From positions 1 through 64,000 of the forward strand of contig NZ_JAATWC010000007.1 of NCBI RefSeq assembly GCF_012979235.1: a stretch of DNA of 64,000 nucleotides. Direction: 5' to 3'. This DNA comes from Dissulfurirhabdus thermomarina. GTDB lineage: Bacteria > Desulfobacterota > Dissulfuribacteria > Dissulfuribacterales > Dissulfurirhabdaceae. A model generated the notes under the pieces. It made no database searches. It was given only the letters and a program-made list of their open reading frames with translations, and was not told where the DNA came from. Below, one piece after another: positions 37,025 to 44,948 of this stretch (the first letter of the stretch is position 1; each line of letters opens with the position of its first letter). A program made the translations under genes and the position numbers.

Positions 37025-38433
37025 GCACGGCGCCGAACTGGGCCACCCTGGATCTCCTGCTCGAGGAGGAGCCCGTCCAGGGTTTCAGCGGCTGGCTCCA
37101 GGAGCTGTCGCTGGCGGACGTCGTGCAGCTGGCGTGCCTCGAGGGCGGCGAACGGGTGCTCATCGTCCGGCACGGGGACCAGGAGGGCGAGATCTACTTC
37201 GCCGGCGGCGAGATCGTCCACGCCGCCTATTCCGGCGGGACGGGCCAGGACGCCTTCTTCGACATCCTGAGCTGGCCGTCCGGCTCTTTCTGGTTCCGGC
37301 CGGGGGTGGCGCCCGAAAGGAGCATAGACGCCCCTTGGAACTTCATGCTCATCGAGGCGCTTCGGCTCGCGGACGAGCGGCGGCGCAAGGCCGCCATGGC
37401 GGGGGACGACCACCTCAAGGTCCTCGTCGTGGACGACTCCCCCCTGGTGTGCAAGGCCATGCGGAAGATCCTCGAGGAGGGACTCAACGTGGAGGTGGTG
37501 GCGGAGGCCAACAACGGCCGGGCCGCCCTCGAGATGATCGAGCAGCACCGGCCGGACCTCTTGACCCTCGACGTCAACATGCCGGTGATGGGGGGCGACG
37601 TGGCCCTCATGCACATCATGATCCGCTCCCCGGCACCGGTGGTCCTGGTGAGCGGCCTCGACGCCCGGGGGGCCGCCCGGGTCATGGAGTTTCTCCGGCT
37701 CGGGGCCGTGGACTTCGTCCCGAAGCCCGAGCAGGCCTCCGAGTGGCAGCGGGTGGCGGGCCGGCTCAACCGGAGCCTGAACTACGCCAAGCAGTTCTCC
37801 GTGCACTGCGTGCGGCGGGCCCGGAGCCCGAAGAAGGTCACCGAGAAGGCCCGGCCCGGGATGCCGGCCCGGCGCCTGGCCGTGGTCATCGGCGGCATCG
37901 GGGGGCTCCTCGAGGCGCAGAAGATCCTGCCGGCCCTCCCGGCGCTCCAGTCCACGTCGGTGCTGGTGGTCCAAGACATGATCGCCGACCTGGTGCCCCA
38001 CATGTCGGCCTACATCGACAAGTTCAGCGCCCTGGCGGTCTCGCCCCTCCAGTCGGGGGCCCCGCTCCTGTCGTCCCAGTGTTGGCTGGCCAACTGGGAC
38101 GCGGCCTGGGAGGTGGTGGCCGACGCCGACGGGGCGGCCATCCGGCGGGAGGAGGACGGCGGGGAAGGACTGGACGCCGGGCGGCTGCTGCGGTCGGCGG
38201 CGGAGGCCTTCGGCGCCAGCCTCCTCGTTGTGGTGCTCAGCGGCACCGACCTCGACCTCGAGGACGGCCTCCAGTCGGTGGTCAAGAAGGGGGGGCGGAT
38301 CCTCCTCCAGGATCCCGCCGGCTGCCTCATGCCGGGGCCGGTGGAGAACCTGCGGGAGCTGGAGCTCGAGGACGGCGTCATCGAGCCGGAGAAGGTGCCC
38401 GAGACCCTGGCGGAGTGGGATCGCGGCGGCTGA
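37021..38433 (+). CDS. CheB-like protein 3: PATAN (DUF4388) plus receiver plus degenerate methylesterase
   Basis: 470 residues with three parts. The first (1-115) is DUF4388/PATAN-like (FSGWLQELSLADVVQLACLEGGE, EIYFAGGEIVHAAYSG). A receiver (about 130-250) has LVVDDSPL and TLDVNMPVMGG. The CheB-like half (280-470) has GGIGGLL for GASTGG (Ser lost), VVQDMIADL for VQHMP (His lost) and LSGTDLDLEDGL at the Asp site. PATAN domains occur in gliding/pilus regulators of Myxococcus and cyanobacteria, which fits a pilus-linked system. Confidence 0.85.
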   Translation: MSTAPNWATLDLLLEEEPVQGFSGWLQELSLADVVQLACLEGGERVLIVRHGDQEGEIYFAGGEIVHAAYSGGTGQDAFFDILSWPSGSFWFRPGVAPERSIDAPWNFMLIEALRLADERRRKAAMAGDDHLKVLVVDDSPLVCKAMRKILEEGLNVEVVAEANNGRAALEMIEQHRPDLLTLDVNMPVMGGDVALMHIMIRSPAPVVLVSGLDARGAARVMEFLRLGAVDFVPKPEQASEWQRVAGRLNRSLNYAKQFSVHCVRRARSPKKVTEKARPGMPARRLAVVIGGIGGLLEAQKILPALPALQSTSVLVVQDMIADLVPHMSAYIDKFSALAVSPLQSGAPLLSSQCWLANWDAAWEVVADADGAAIRREEDGGEGLDAGRLLRSAAEAFGASLLVVVLSGTDLDLEDGLQSVVKKGGRILLQDPAGCLMPGPVENLRELELEDGVIEPEKVPETLAEWDRGG

Positions 38434-38494
38434 CGGGGGCGGGACGGACGGCGGGGCCGGAAGGGCCCACGCATCGAGACAGGGGGAGAAGGAC

Positions 38495-38848
38495 GTGGCC
38501 CGGATACTCATCGTGGACGATTCCAGCTTCATGCGAAAGCGGATTGGACAGGCCGTGGAACGGGCGGGGCACGAGGTGGTGGGCCTGGCCCGGGACGGGC
38601 AGGAAGGCGTGGATCTCTACCGCCGCCTGAGGCCGGATTGCGTGGTGATGGACGTCACCATGCAAGGGATGGACGGGCTCAGTGCCGCCCGGATCATCCG
38701 CGAGGAGGACCGGGGTGCCCGGATCGTCTTCATGAGCCTCCTCAAGGACGACAACGTAGTGGGCGAGGCCCTGTCCCTCGGGGCGGAGGCCTTTCTGGGA
38801 AAGGACGAGTACGACCGGCTGCTGGAGATCCTCGGCGGTTCGGGATGA
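38495..38848 (+). CDS. CheY-type single-domain response regulator
   Basis: 117 residues from GTG 38495 (GGGGAGAAGGA upstream). A complete receiver: ILIVDDSSFMRK, VVMDVTMQGMDG with the phosphoacceptor Asp near 53, VFMSLL for the Thr/Ser switch position and FLGKDE with the conserved Lys near 103. The likely diffusible output of the CheA encoded downstream. Confidence 0.9.
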   Translation: MARILIVDDSSFMRKRIGQAVERAGHEVVGLARDGQEGVDLYRRLRPDCVVMDVTMQGMDGLSAARIIREEDRGARIVFMSLLKDDNVVGEALSLGAEAFLGKDEYDRLLEILGGSG

Positions 38849-38893
38849 CCCGCCCCCGGGCGGTCCGCGCGTTCCAGACGGGAAGGTGACGTC

Positions 38894-39532
38894 ATGGTGA
38901 CAGCCAAGCAAACCTCGACCCCGGCGATGGCAGGGATCCTGCCGCAGCTGGCCGCCGTCAAGGAGGCCTTTCGGGCGGTCAAGGCCCACCCCGGCGACCT
39001 GGGCGCCCAGCGGGCGTGCCTCGAGCCCCTGGCGGCCCTCAGGGAGGCGGCCGCCTCGGCGGGCGGCGGGCACGTGGAGATGCTGGCCCGGCACATGGAG
39101 GGGGTCTTGCGCCGGGCGGCCGAGGGGCGCTTGGCCCTGAAGGCCGAGGCCCTGGAGGCGGTGGAACTGGCCCTCTCCCGGATGGAGCGGCTCGTCGGCG
39201 GTGCCGCGGTGGCCGACGACGACGGCGAGCTGGCGGCCATCTACGCCGAGGAGATGCGGGAGCTCTGGGGCCGCCTCGACCAGGTCCTCGGGCGGGACCC
39301 GGTGGATGTCGAGGAAGTGGCACGCGTATTGAATGAAATGGAGCGGGCCAGCCGCTACGTCGGCCTCGATGCCGTGGTGGCGGAGATCGGCCGCGCGCGC
39401 GAGGTGCTCGGGAAGAAGGGCGCCAAGGCCCGGGCCGCCAAGTCCAAGGTCTGGCGGGAGCTGCGGCAGGGGCTCGCCGGCGTCCTCGACGCGGCCGCGG
39501 TGGCCGCCGGCCGGGACCGGGAGGAAGCATGA
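38894..39532 (+). CDS. Protein of two histidine-less Hpt-like helical repeats
   Basis: 212 residues, all helical. Residues ~45-102 align by eye with the CheA Hpt helices (LARHMEGVLRRAAEGRLALKAEALEAVELAL against the CheA stretch from LAHRMENLFDRV), but HSVKGAA is replaced by a segment without His. Residues ~115-160 (LAAIYAEEMRELWGRLDQVLGRDPVD, ASRYVGLDAV) resemble the second helical domain of the neighbouring CheA. It looks like a duplicated, phosphotransfer-dead CheA N-terminus, perhaps a docking competitor. Its stop overlaps the cheA start. Confidence 0.65.
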   Translation: MVTAKQTSTPAMAGILPQLAAVKEAFRAVKAHPGDLGAQRACLEPLAALREAAASAGGGHVEMLARHMEGVLRRAAEGRLALKAEALEAVELALSRMERLVGGAAVADDDGELAAIYAEEMRELWGRLDQVLGRDPVDVEEVARVLNEMERASRYVGLDAVVAEIGRAREVLGKKGAKARAAKSKVWRELRQGLAGVLDAAAVAAGRDREEA

Positions 39533-42312
39533 GCGAAGTCGACCAGGAAATGTTGCAGGATTTCGTCATCGAGGCGGAGGAGAACCTCGGCGAAATCGAG
39601 CCCAACCTGCTCCAGCTGGAACAAGATCCCGGCAACATGGACCTCCTGAACGCGTGTTTCCGGAACATGCACAGCGTCAAGGGGGCCGCCGGCTACATGG
39701 GCTTCCAGAAGATATCGACCCTGGCGCACCGTATGGAGAACCTCTTCGACCGGGTGCGGCAGGGCGAGATGAGTTTGGGCGAGCAGGCCATGGGGGCGGT
39801 CTTCCAGGGGGTGGACCGCCTCCGGAGCCTCGTCTCCGAGGTGGCCGAGCAGCAGCAGGAGACGGGGGAGATCGAGGACATGCTGGCCCTCCTGGACGCC
39901 GCCATGGAAGCGGCGGCGGCCCCGGCGCCGCCGGCGGGCGGCCCCGCGCCGGAGGCGGCCGGCGGGGCCGGCCCGGCCCCGGACTTCGAAGAAGAGGAAG
40001 GGGACGACCAGGAGCTCCTGGCCATCTACGCCGAGGAGATCCAGAGCCAGCTCAAGCGGTTCGACGGGGCCCTCGGCCAGGATCCCGTGGACGCCAAGCT
40101 GGCGGCCAGCGCCATCGAGGAGATGCAGCGGGCCACCCACTACGTCGGCCTCGAGGAGGTGCTGGAGGGGCTCGAGAAGGCGGCCGGCCGCGTGGCCGAG
40201 CTCGGCGAGGGCGGCGACGCCGCCGCCTGGGCGTCGGTCCGCGAGGAGGTCCAGGCGGCCCTGGCCCCGGTGGCCGAATTCCTCCAGGCGGCCGGGGCCC
40301 CCGAGGAGAAGCCGGAACTCCCGGTGGCCGAGGAGGACCGGGAGCTCTACGAGATCTTCCTCGAGTTCGTCAAGGAACTGGCCCCCCCGCTGGCCAACGT
40401 CCCCGACGAGCCCGACGAGGAATGGCTCACCACCTGCAAGGACGTGATCGGGCGGCTGCGCTCGTCCGCCCACTACATGGACTACCGGGAGGTCGTGGCC
40501 CTGCTGGACGAGTGGGAGGAAAGGATGGCCGAGGCCCTTTCCCGGGTCAGCGAGCACGCCCCCTTCGATGCAGGGTATCTCCGGGAGCTCTGGGCGCGGT
40601 TCGTCGATCTCCTGCCCGGTCTCGACATCGGCGTTGCGCCGGGGCCGGCCGCGGCCGCGCCGGCCCCGGAACCGGCCGAGGCCCCCGCCGCCGAAGAGAA
40701 CCCGGCGGACGTCCTGGAGGCGGCCCTGGACCAGCTCTTCGAGCAGGAGGGCCTGCTCGGGAACGGGGAAGCGGCCGCGGCCGGCGGGGGCATGGAACTC
40801 GACCTCGGCGGGGCGCTGGAAGAGGGCGCGGGCGCCGGCGAGGCCCCGCCGCCTCCCCCGGGCCCGAAGCCCCCGGCGGCCGAGGGGGGCGCCCCGAAGC
40901 CGCCCCCGGCGGGTGCCGCCGGTCCGAAGCCCCCGCTGGGCGATCTGGGGGCCGGAGACGAGGTCAAGGTGGTGGCGGACACCGGGGCGGGCAGCGCCCT
41001 CGGCAAGGTGGTCACCCAGACGGTCCGCATCGACCTCGACAAGGTGGAGCAGCTGCTCAACGAGGTGGGGGGGCTCGTGGTTCTGCGTTCCAGCCTGAAC
41101 CAGCTGGCCGACGAGATGAAGGGCCTCTATCACCAGTGGCTGGAGACCCGGAAGTGGCGGGCCGAGGAGCTTCGCCCCTACAAGGACATCATGTTCCGGG
41201 TGAGCGAGCAGACCGGTTCCCTCGACCGGGTGGTGCGCCAGGTGCAGGACAGCGTGATGCGGCTTCGGATGCTGCCGGTCAATCACCTCTTCAGCCGCTA
41301 TCCGCGCCTGGTCAGGGACCTGGCCCGGAAGCTGGGCAAGAAGGTGGAACTCATCGTGGCGGGCGCCGAGACGGCCCTCGACAAGCAGGTCATCGAGCAG
41401 ATGGCCGATCCTATGCTCCACATCATCCGCAACGCCCTGGACCACGGCATCGAGTCCCCCGAGGAGCGGAAGAAGGCCGGCAAGCCCGAGGTCGGGCGGT
41501 TGCGGCTCGCGGCCGCCCAGGAGGGCAACCACGTGGTGATCCGGGTGGCCGACGACGGCAAGGGCCTCAACCGCGACATCCTCCTGGAAAAGGCCGTGGC
41601 CAAGGGGCTCGTCCGGCAGGAGGAGGTCCAGGGCATGAGCGACGAGCAGGTGTGGGACATCATCTTCCTGCCGGGGTTCTCCACGGCGGCGGGGGTTTCC
41701 GAGACCTCCGGCCGCGGCGTGGGCATGGACGTGGTCCGGCGCAACGTGGAGAAGCTCGGCGGCACCATCCAGGTGAACTCCGTCCCCGGCTACGGCACCG
41801 AGTTCGAGCTGCGGATCCCCCTCACCTTGGCCATCATCCACGTGCTGCTCGTCCGGGTGGGCCACCAGAAGCTGGCGGTGCCGCTGGCCTCCGTCCAGGA
41901 GACCCTCCGCCTCAAGGCCACGGAGACCAGCACCCTGGAGGGGTTCGAGATCATGGCGCTGCGGCAGAAGACCCTGCCGCTCATCCGGCTGAACAAGGTC
42001 TTCCGCGGGACGGGCTCCGACCTCGACCCCGACCGGTTCTTCGTGGTGGTGGTGCGCCAGGGGGAGATCGAGGCGGCGCTGGCCGTGGACGGCCTCGTGG
42101 GCCAGCAGGAGGTGGTCATCAAGCCGCTTCCGGACTATCTCACCGACCAGCCGGGGTTCGCCGGGGCGACGCTGCTCGGCGACGGCTCCATCGCCTTGAT
42201 CCTGGACATCCCGGTGGTGCTGGATCGGGCCAAGAGCTTCATCCACCGGCAACAGCAGATCCTCGAGCAGGCCGCCCTGGGGCTCGGGGAGGCCGGGAAC
42301 CTCCTCCACTGA
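39529..42312 (+). CDS. cheA: CheA histidine kinase with extra Hpt-like domains
   Basis: 927 residues. An Hpt domain (1-105) has the phospho-His in FRNMHSVKGAAGYMG (H48). Two more helical Hpt-like blocks without the His motif follow (about 162-245 and 265-360), then a Pro/Ala/Glu linker (about 370-490). The dimerisation domain (DLDKVEQLLNEVGGLV near 505) leads to the ATPase (N-box HIIRNALDHGIES near 630; VADDGKGL; GRGVGMDVVRRNVEKLGG near 725) and a C-terminal CheW domain (about 765-910). The kinase part is complete. ATG 39529 overlaps the previous stop. Partner of the CheY, CheW and CheB-like proteins. Confidence 0.93.
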   Translation: MSEVDQEMLQDFVIEAEENLGEIEPNLLQLEQDPGNMDLLNACFRNMHSVKGAAGYMGFQKISTLAHRMENLFDRVRQGEMSLGEQAMGAVFQGVDRLRSLVSEVAEQQQETGEIEDMLALLDAAMEAAAAPAPPAGGPAPEAAGGAGPAPDFEEEEGDDQELLAIYAEEIQSQLKRFDGALGQDPVDAKLAASAIEEMQRATHYVGLEEVLEGLEKAAGRVAELGEGGDAAAWASVREEVQAALAPVAEFLQAAGAPEEKPELPVAEEDRELYEIFLEFVKELAPPLANVPDEPDEEWLTTCKDVIGRLRSSAHYMDYREVVALLDEWEERMAEALSRVSEHAPFDAGYLRELWARFVDLLPGLDIGVAPGPAAAAPAPEPAEAPAAEENPADVLEAALDQLFEQEGLLGNGEAAAAGGGMELDLGGALEEGAGAGEAPPPPPGPKPPAAEGGAPKPPPAGAAGPKPPLGDLGAGDEVKVVADTGAGSALGKVVTQTVRIDLDKVEQLLNEVGGLVVLRSSLNQLADEMKGLYHQWLETRKWRAEELRPYKDIMFRVSEQTGSLDRVVRQVQDSVMRLRMLPVNHLFSRYPRLVRDLARKLGKKVELIVAGAETALDKQVIEQMADPMLHIIRNALDHGIESPEERKKAGKPEVGRLRLAAAQEGNHVVIRVADDGKGLNRDILLEKAVAKGLVRQEEVQGMSDEQVWDIIFLPGFSTAAGVSETSGRGVGMDVVRRNVEKLGGTIQVNSVPGYGTEFELRIPLTLAIIHVLLVRVGHQKLAVPLASVQETLRLKATETSTLEGFEIMALRQKTLPLIRLNKVFRGTGSDLDPDRFFVVVVRQGEIEAALAVDGLVGQQEVVIKPLPDYLTDQPGFAGATLLGDGSIALILDIPVVLDRAKSFIHRQQQILEQAALGLGEAGNLLH

Positions 42313-42315
42313 GCT

Positions 42316-42347
42316 GAACGCCCTCCGGTCTCCGCCGGGGGGCGTTC
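42316..42347. terminator. Hairpin between cheA and the convergent USP gene
   Basis: GAACGCCC-T-CCGG pairs with CCGG-G-GGGCGTTC around a 6-base loop. No real T-run follows on either strand, so it may only stabilise the 3' ends. Confidence 0.45.
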
Positions 42348-42359
42348 CTCCCTGTTCCC

Positions 42360-42773
42360 TCACCGGACGATCAGCACACTGCACGGCGCCAGCCGGGAGA
42401 CCTGGTAGGAGACGCTGCCGAGGAGCACCTTGGCGATGCCGTGCCGCCCCCGGCACCCCATCACCACGAGGTCGTAGGCCTCCGAGCGGGTGGCGTCGAG
42501 GATCACGTCGGGGGGGTGACCGAAGGCGGTCCGGGCCCGGACCGCGATGCCCCGGGCCTCGGCCTCCCGGGCCACGGGGTCCATCTGGCGCCTGGCCTCG
42601 GTCACCAGGTGGGTGCTCATCTCGCCGCGAAGTTCTTCGTCCAGCTCGGGCAGGAGGAGGTCCGGGATGGCCGTGAGGAGGGTCACCTCGCCGCCGTCCG
42701 CGGCGAGGTCGAGGGCCTGGGCCGCGGCCTTGAGGGCGGCGGGCGAGCCGTCGAAGGGGACGAGGATCTTCAT
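42360..42773 (-). CDS. Universal stress protein (UspA family)
   Basis: 137 residues. N-terminus MKILVPFDGSPAALKAAAQALDLA and the ATP-binding signature GCRGRHGIAKVLLGSVS near 108-124 (G-2x-G-9x-G-S) mark an ATP-binding USP. Ends APCSVLIVR as usual. Alone on the minus strand, with an AT-rich gap (42833-42872) upstream that likely holds its promoter and that of the divergent small gene, though no box pair can be fixed. Confidence 0.92.
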   Translation of the reverse strand: MKILVPFDGSPAALKAAAQALDLAADGGEVTLLTAIPDLLLPELDEELRGEMSTHLVTEARRQMDPVAREAEARGIAVRARTAFGHPPDVILDATRSEAYDLVVMGCRGRHGIAKVLLGSVSYQVSRLAPCSVLIVR

Positions 42774-42919
42774 GGTACCTGGACCTCCAGGGCACGGGAC
42801 GGCGCGGCGGCCCGGGGGGGGATTCCTCTGGACTTTTTAGGTTCCATATATAAATATAGTTGCAACTTTCGTGCGGCCCAATGCCGCCCTATTTTCCACA
42901 GTAAGGAAGTGGCCGTGCC

Positions 42920-43108
42920 ATGACCATTCCCGAAGCCAAGAAACTCCTGCGCCGCCTGAAGGTGGGCGAAAAGCTGGGCCTGCCCTGCCGGGACGGGAGG
43001 ACCTGTCGCGAGATCCTCGCCGTCATCAAGCGTAACGCTCGCTACCACCTCCTGGGCGTCAAGAACGAGCTGAACGGCCTCAAGATCTGGGTCAAGCGCA
43101 AGACCTGA
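42920..43108 (+). CDS. Small basic protein of unknown function
   Basis: 62 residues, strongly basic, with AAGGAAG 12 bases before ATG 42920. A first helix TIPEAKKLLRRLKVGEK is followed by short strands (LGLPCRDGRTCREILAVI, YHLLGVKNELNGLKIWVKRKT). Two Cys are present (CRDGRTC). No family recognised. It is followed by a terminator, so it is its own transcript between usp and the dsrAB promoter. Small size and basic charge suggest nucleic-acid or ribosome binding, which is only a guess. Confidence 0.65.
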   Translation: MTIPEAKKLLRRLKVGEKLGLPCRDGRTCREILAVIKRNARYHLLGVKNELNGLKIWVKRKT

Positions 43109-43202
43109 CGGCGCCGCCGGAGAGCCGGGGGCCGTCTCCCGCCGCCGGGTTTTTCCCGCGGCGCCGCGCGTTTCCCGCGTCGTCCCTTTCTCCTCCTTTC
43201 CC

Positions 43203-43240
43203 GAACGGCCGGTGGTGCGCCGCCCCGGCCGTTCCGTTTT
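43203..43240 (+). terminator. Intrinsic terminator after the 62-residue gene
   Basis: A perfect 10-bp stem GAACGGCCGG / CCGGCCGTTC with a 12-base loop, then CGTTTT. It separates the small gene from the dsr promoter. Between it and the promoter (43241-43419) only an imperfect dyad TCACTGAA/TTCGGTGA (43277-43298) stands out. Confidence 0.7.
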
Positions 43241-43419
43241 CCGAGCCCTCGCACGGGTCCCCGGCTCCGGAGGCAGTCACTGAACCGTCATTCGGTGAGC
43301 GCCCGCCCTCCCCGTGGGGGAAGCCGCCGCCCAACCCCGCCGCCCTCTTTTCTTCCCGGCGCCCATCCCCGGCGCCGTTTTGGCCGCGAGCGCCGGCCGG
43401 AACGCGGGGAGATTTGCTC

Positions 43420-43448
43420 TTGACAAGCCGGTGACGCGGATATTATAA
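43420..43448 (+). promoter_or_regulatory. Sigma-70-type promoter of dsrABD
   Basis: Perfect -35 TTGACA (43420-43425), 17-base spacer, -10 TTATAA (43443-43448; TATTAT at 15 bases is an alternative). The untranslated leader would be about 170 bases. It contains an inverted repeat CACCC...GGGTG just after the start site (about 43456-43474) and a weak AATGA-GGAT-TCATT hairpin followed by TTT near 43488. GGAGGAG precedes dsrA. Confidence 0.7.
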
Positions 43449-43625
43449 ACGATTTCACCCCATGGAGTAGGGTGTGGTTTTGCCGAATGAGGATTCATTT
43501 TTCCTCGGGCGGCGGCCGCGCCCCGTTCGCGGGGTGACGCCGGGGCGCGAAAGGTCGCCGTCCTCGCGGACGGCGGGCGGGGTTTCGGAACTCAGCACAA
43601 CCAACATTTCGCAAGGAGGAGTTCA

Positions 43626-44912
43626 ATGGCAGACGTGAAGAAACACAATACCCCCATGGTCGACGAGCTCAAGGGCGGCTCCTGGCCCAGCTTCGTCGAT
43701 GACATCGAGCAGAAGGGGCTGAAGGGCAAGCAGGAGTGCCTCGACCTTCTCGGCCAGCTGGAGCTGTCCTACGAGCACAAGGAGACCCACTGGAAGCACG
43801 GCGGCATCGTGGGCGTCTTCGGTTACGGCGGCGGCGTCATCGGCCGGTACTCCGATGTGCCGGAGAAGTTCCCCAGCATCGCCCACTTCCACACCATCCG
43901 CCTGAACCAGCCCTCCAGCAAGTTCTACAACTCCGACTTCCTCCGCAAGATGTGCGACATGTGGGACCACCGCGGCAGCGGCATGACCAACCTCCACGGT
44001 TCCACCGGCGACATCGTGCTGCTGGGCACCAAGACGGACGAGCTCGAGCCCATCTTCTACGACTGCACCCACCAGCTCGGGGCGGATCTCGGCGGTTCCG
44101 GCTCGAACCTGCGGACGCCTTCCTGCTGCGTGGGCAAGGCCCGCTGCGAGTACTCCTGCCTGGACACCCAGGACATCTGCAACGACCTCACCCAGACCTA
44201 CCAGGACGAGCTGCACCGGCCGGCCTTCCCCTACAAGTTCAAGTTCAAGGTCTCCGGGTGCCCCAACGACTGCGTGGCGGCCATCGCCCGTTCCGACTGC
44301 GCCATAATCGGCACATGGAAGGATGACATCCGCATCGACCAGGCGGCCGTCCAGGCCTACATCGGCGGGGAGCTCAAGCCCAACGCCGGCGCCCACAGCG
44401 ACCGCGACTGGGGTCCCTTCGACATCCAGAAGGAGGTCATCGACCTCTGCCCCACCAACTGCATGTGGATGGAGGGCAAGGAGCTCAAGATCGACAACCG
44501 CGAGTGCACCCGCTGCATGCACTGCATCAACGTCATGCCCGCGGCCCTGCGGCCGGGCGTCGAGACCGGCGCCACCATCCTCGTGGGCGCCAAGGCCCCG
44601 ATCCTCGAGGGGGCCCAGCTGGCCACCCTGGCCATCCCCTTCATCCGGATGGAGTCCCCCTACGACGAGCTCAAGGACTTCGTCGAGAAGGTCTGGGACT
44701 GGTGGATGGAAGAGGGCAAGAACCGGGAGCGCTTCGGCGAGCTCATCCAGCGGCAGAGCATCCAGGAGTTCCTCCGCCGGACCGGCCTGAAGCCCATTCC
44801 GCAGATGGTCAAGGAGCCCCGCTCCAACCCCTACGTCTTCTGGAGCGCCGACGAGGTGGAAGGCGGCTGGGAGCGCGACGTGAAGGCCTTCCGCGCGCGG
44901 CACGCGGCATAA
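43626..44912 (+). CDS. dsrA: Dissimilatory sulfite reductase subunit alpha
   Basis: 428 residues, cytoplasmic siroheme enzyme subunit. The siroheme-Fe4S4 ligands appear as CVGKARC (C-x5-C, near 178) and SGCPNDC (C-x3-C, near 215). The inserted ferredoxin domain has CTRCMHCINVMPAAL near 295. Length and motifs match DsrA of sulfate reducers. With DsrB it forms the alpha2beta2 enzyme that reduces sulfite to a DsrC-bound trisulfide. First gene of dsrA-dsrB-dsrD; strong ribosome site. Confidence 0.98.
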   Translation: MADVKKHNTPMVDELKGGSWPSFVDDIEQKGLKGKQECLDLLGQLELSYEHKETHWKHGGIVGVFGYGGGVIGRYSDVPEKFPSIAHFHTIRLNQPSSKFYNSDFLRKMCDMWDHRGSGMTNLHGSTGDIVLLGTKTDELEPIFYDCTHQLGADLGGSGSNLRTPSCCVGKARCEYSCLDTQDICNDLTQTYQDELHRPAFPYKFKFKVSGCPNDCVAAIARSDCAIIGTWKDDIRIDQAAVQAYIGGELKPNAGAHSDRDWGPFDIQKEVIDLCPTNCMWMEGKELKIDNRECTRCMHCINVMPAALRPGVETGATILVGAKAPILEGAQLATLAIPFIRMESPYDELKDFVEKVWDWWMEEGKNRERFGELIQRQSIQEFLRRTGLKPIPQMVKEPRSNPYVFWSADEVEGGWERDVKAFRARHAA

Positions 44913-44948
44913 CCGGGGTGGACAGCACATTCCAGGAGGAAGCGAAAA

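Noticed and set aside
39355-42795. A very long open frame (over 1,100 codons) on the minus strand opposite cheA
   Set aside because: Its codon pattern mirrors the GC-rich third positions of cheA; the product is Gly/Arg/His-rich without a known domain, whereas cheA is complete. The same applies to other long antisense frames throughout the window.
42833-42872. AT-rich tract as a definite promoter pair for usp and the 62-residue gene
   Set aside because: No -35/-10 combination with sensible spacing could be chosen on either strand.
43486-43506. GAATGAGGATTCATTTTT as a transcription attenuator of dsrAB
   Set aside because: The stem is only five AT-rich pairs; too weak to call a terminator. Mentioned only as part of the leader.
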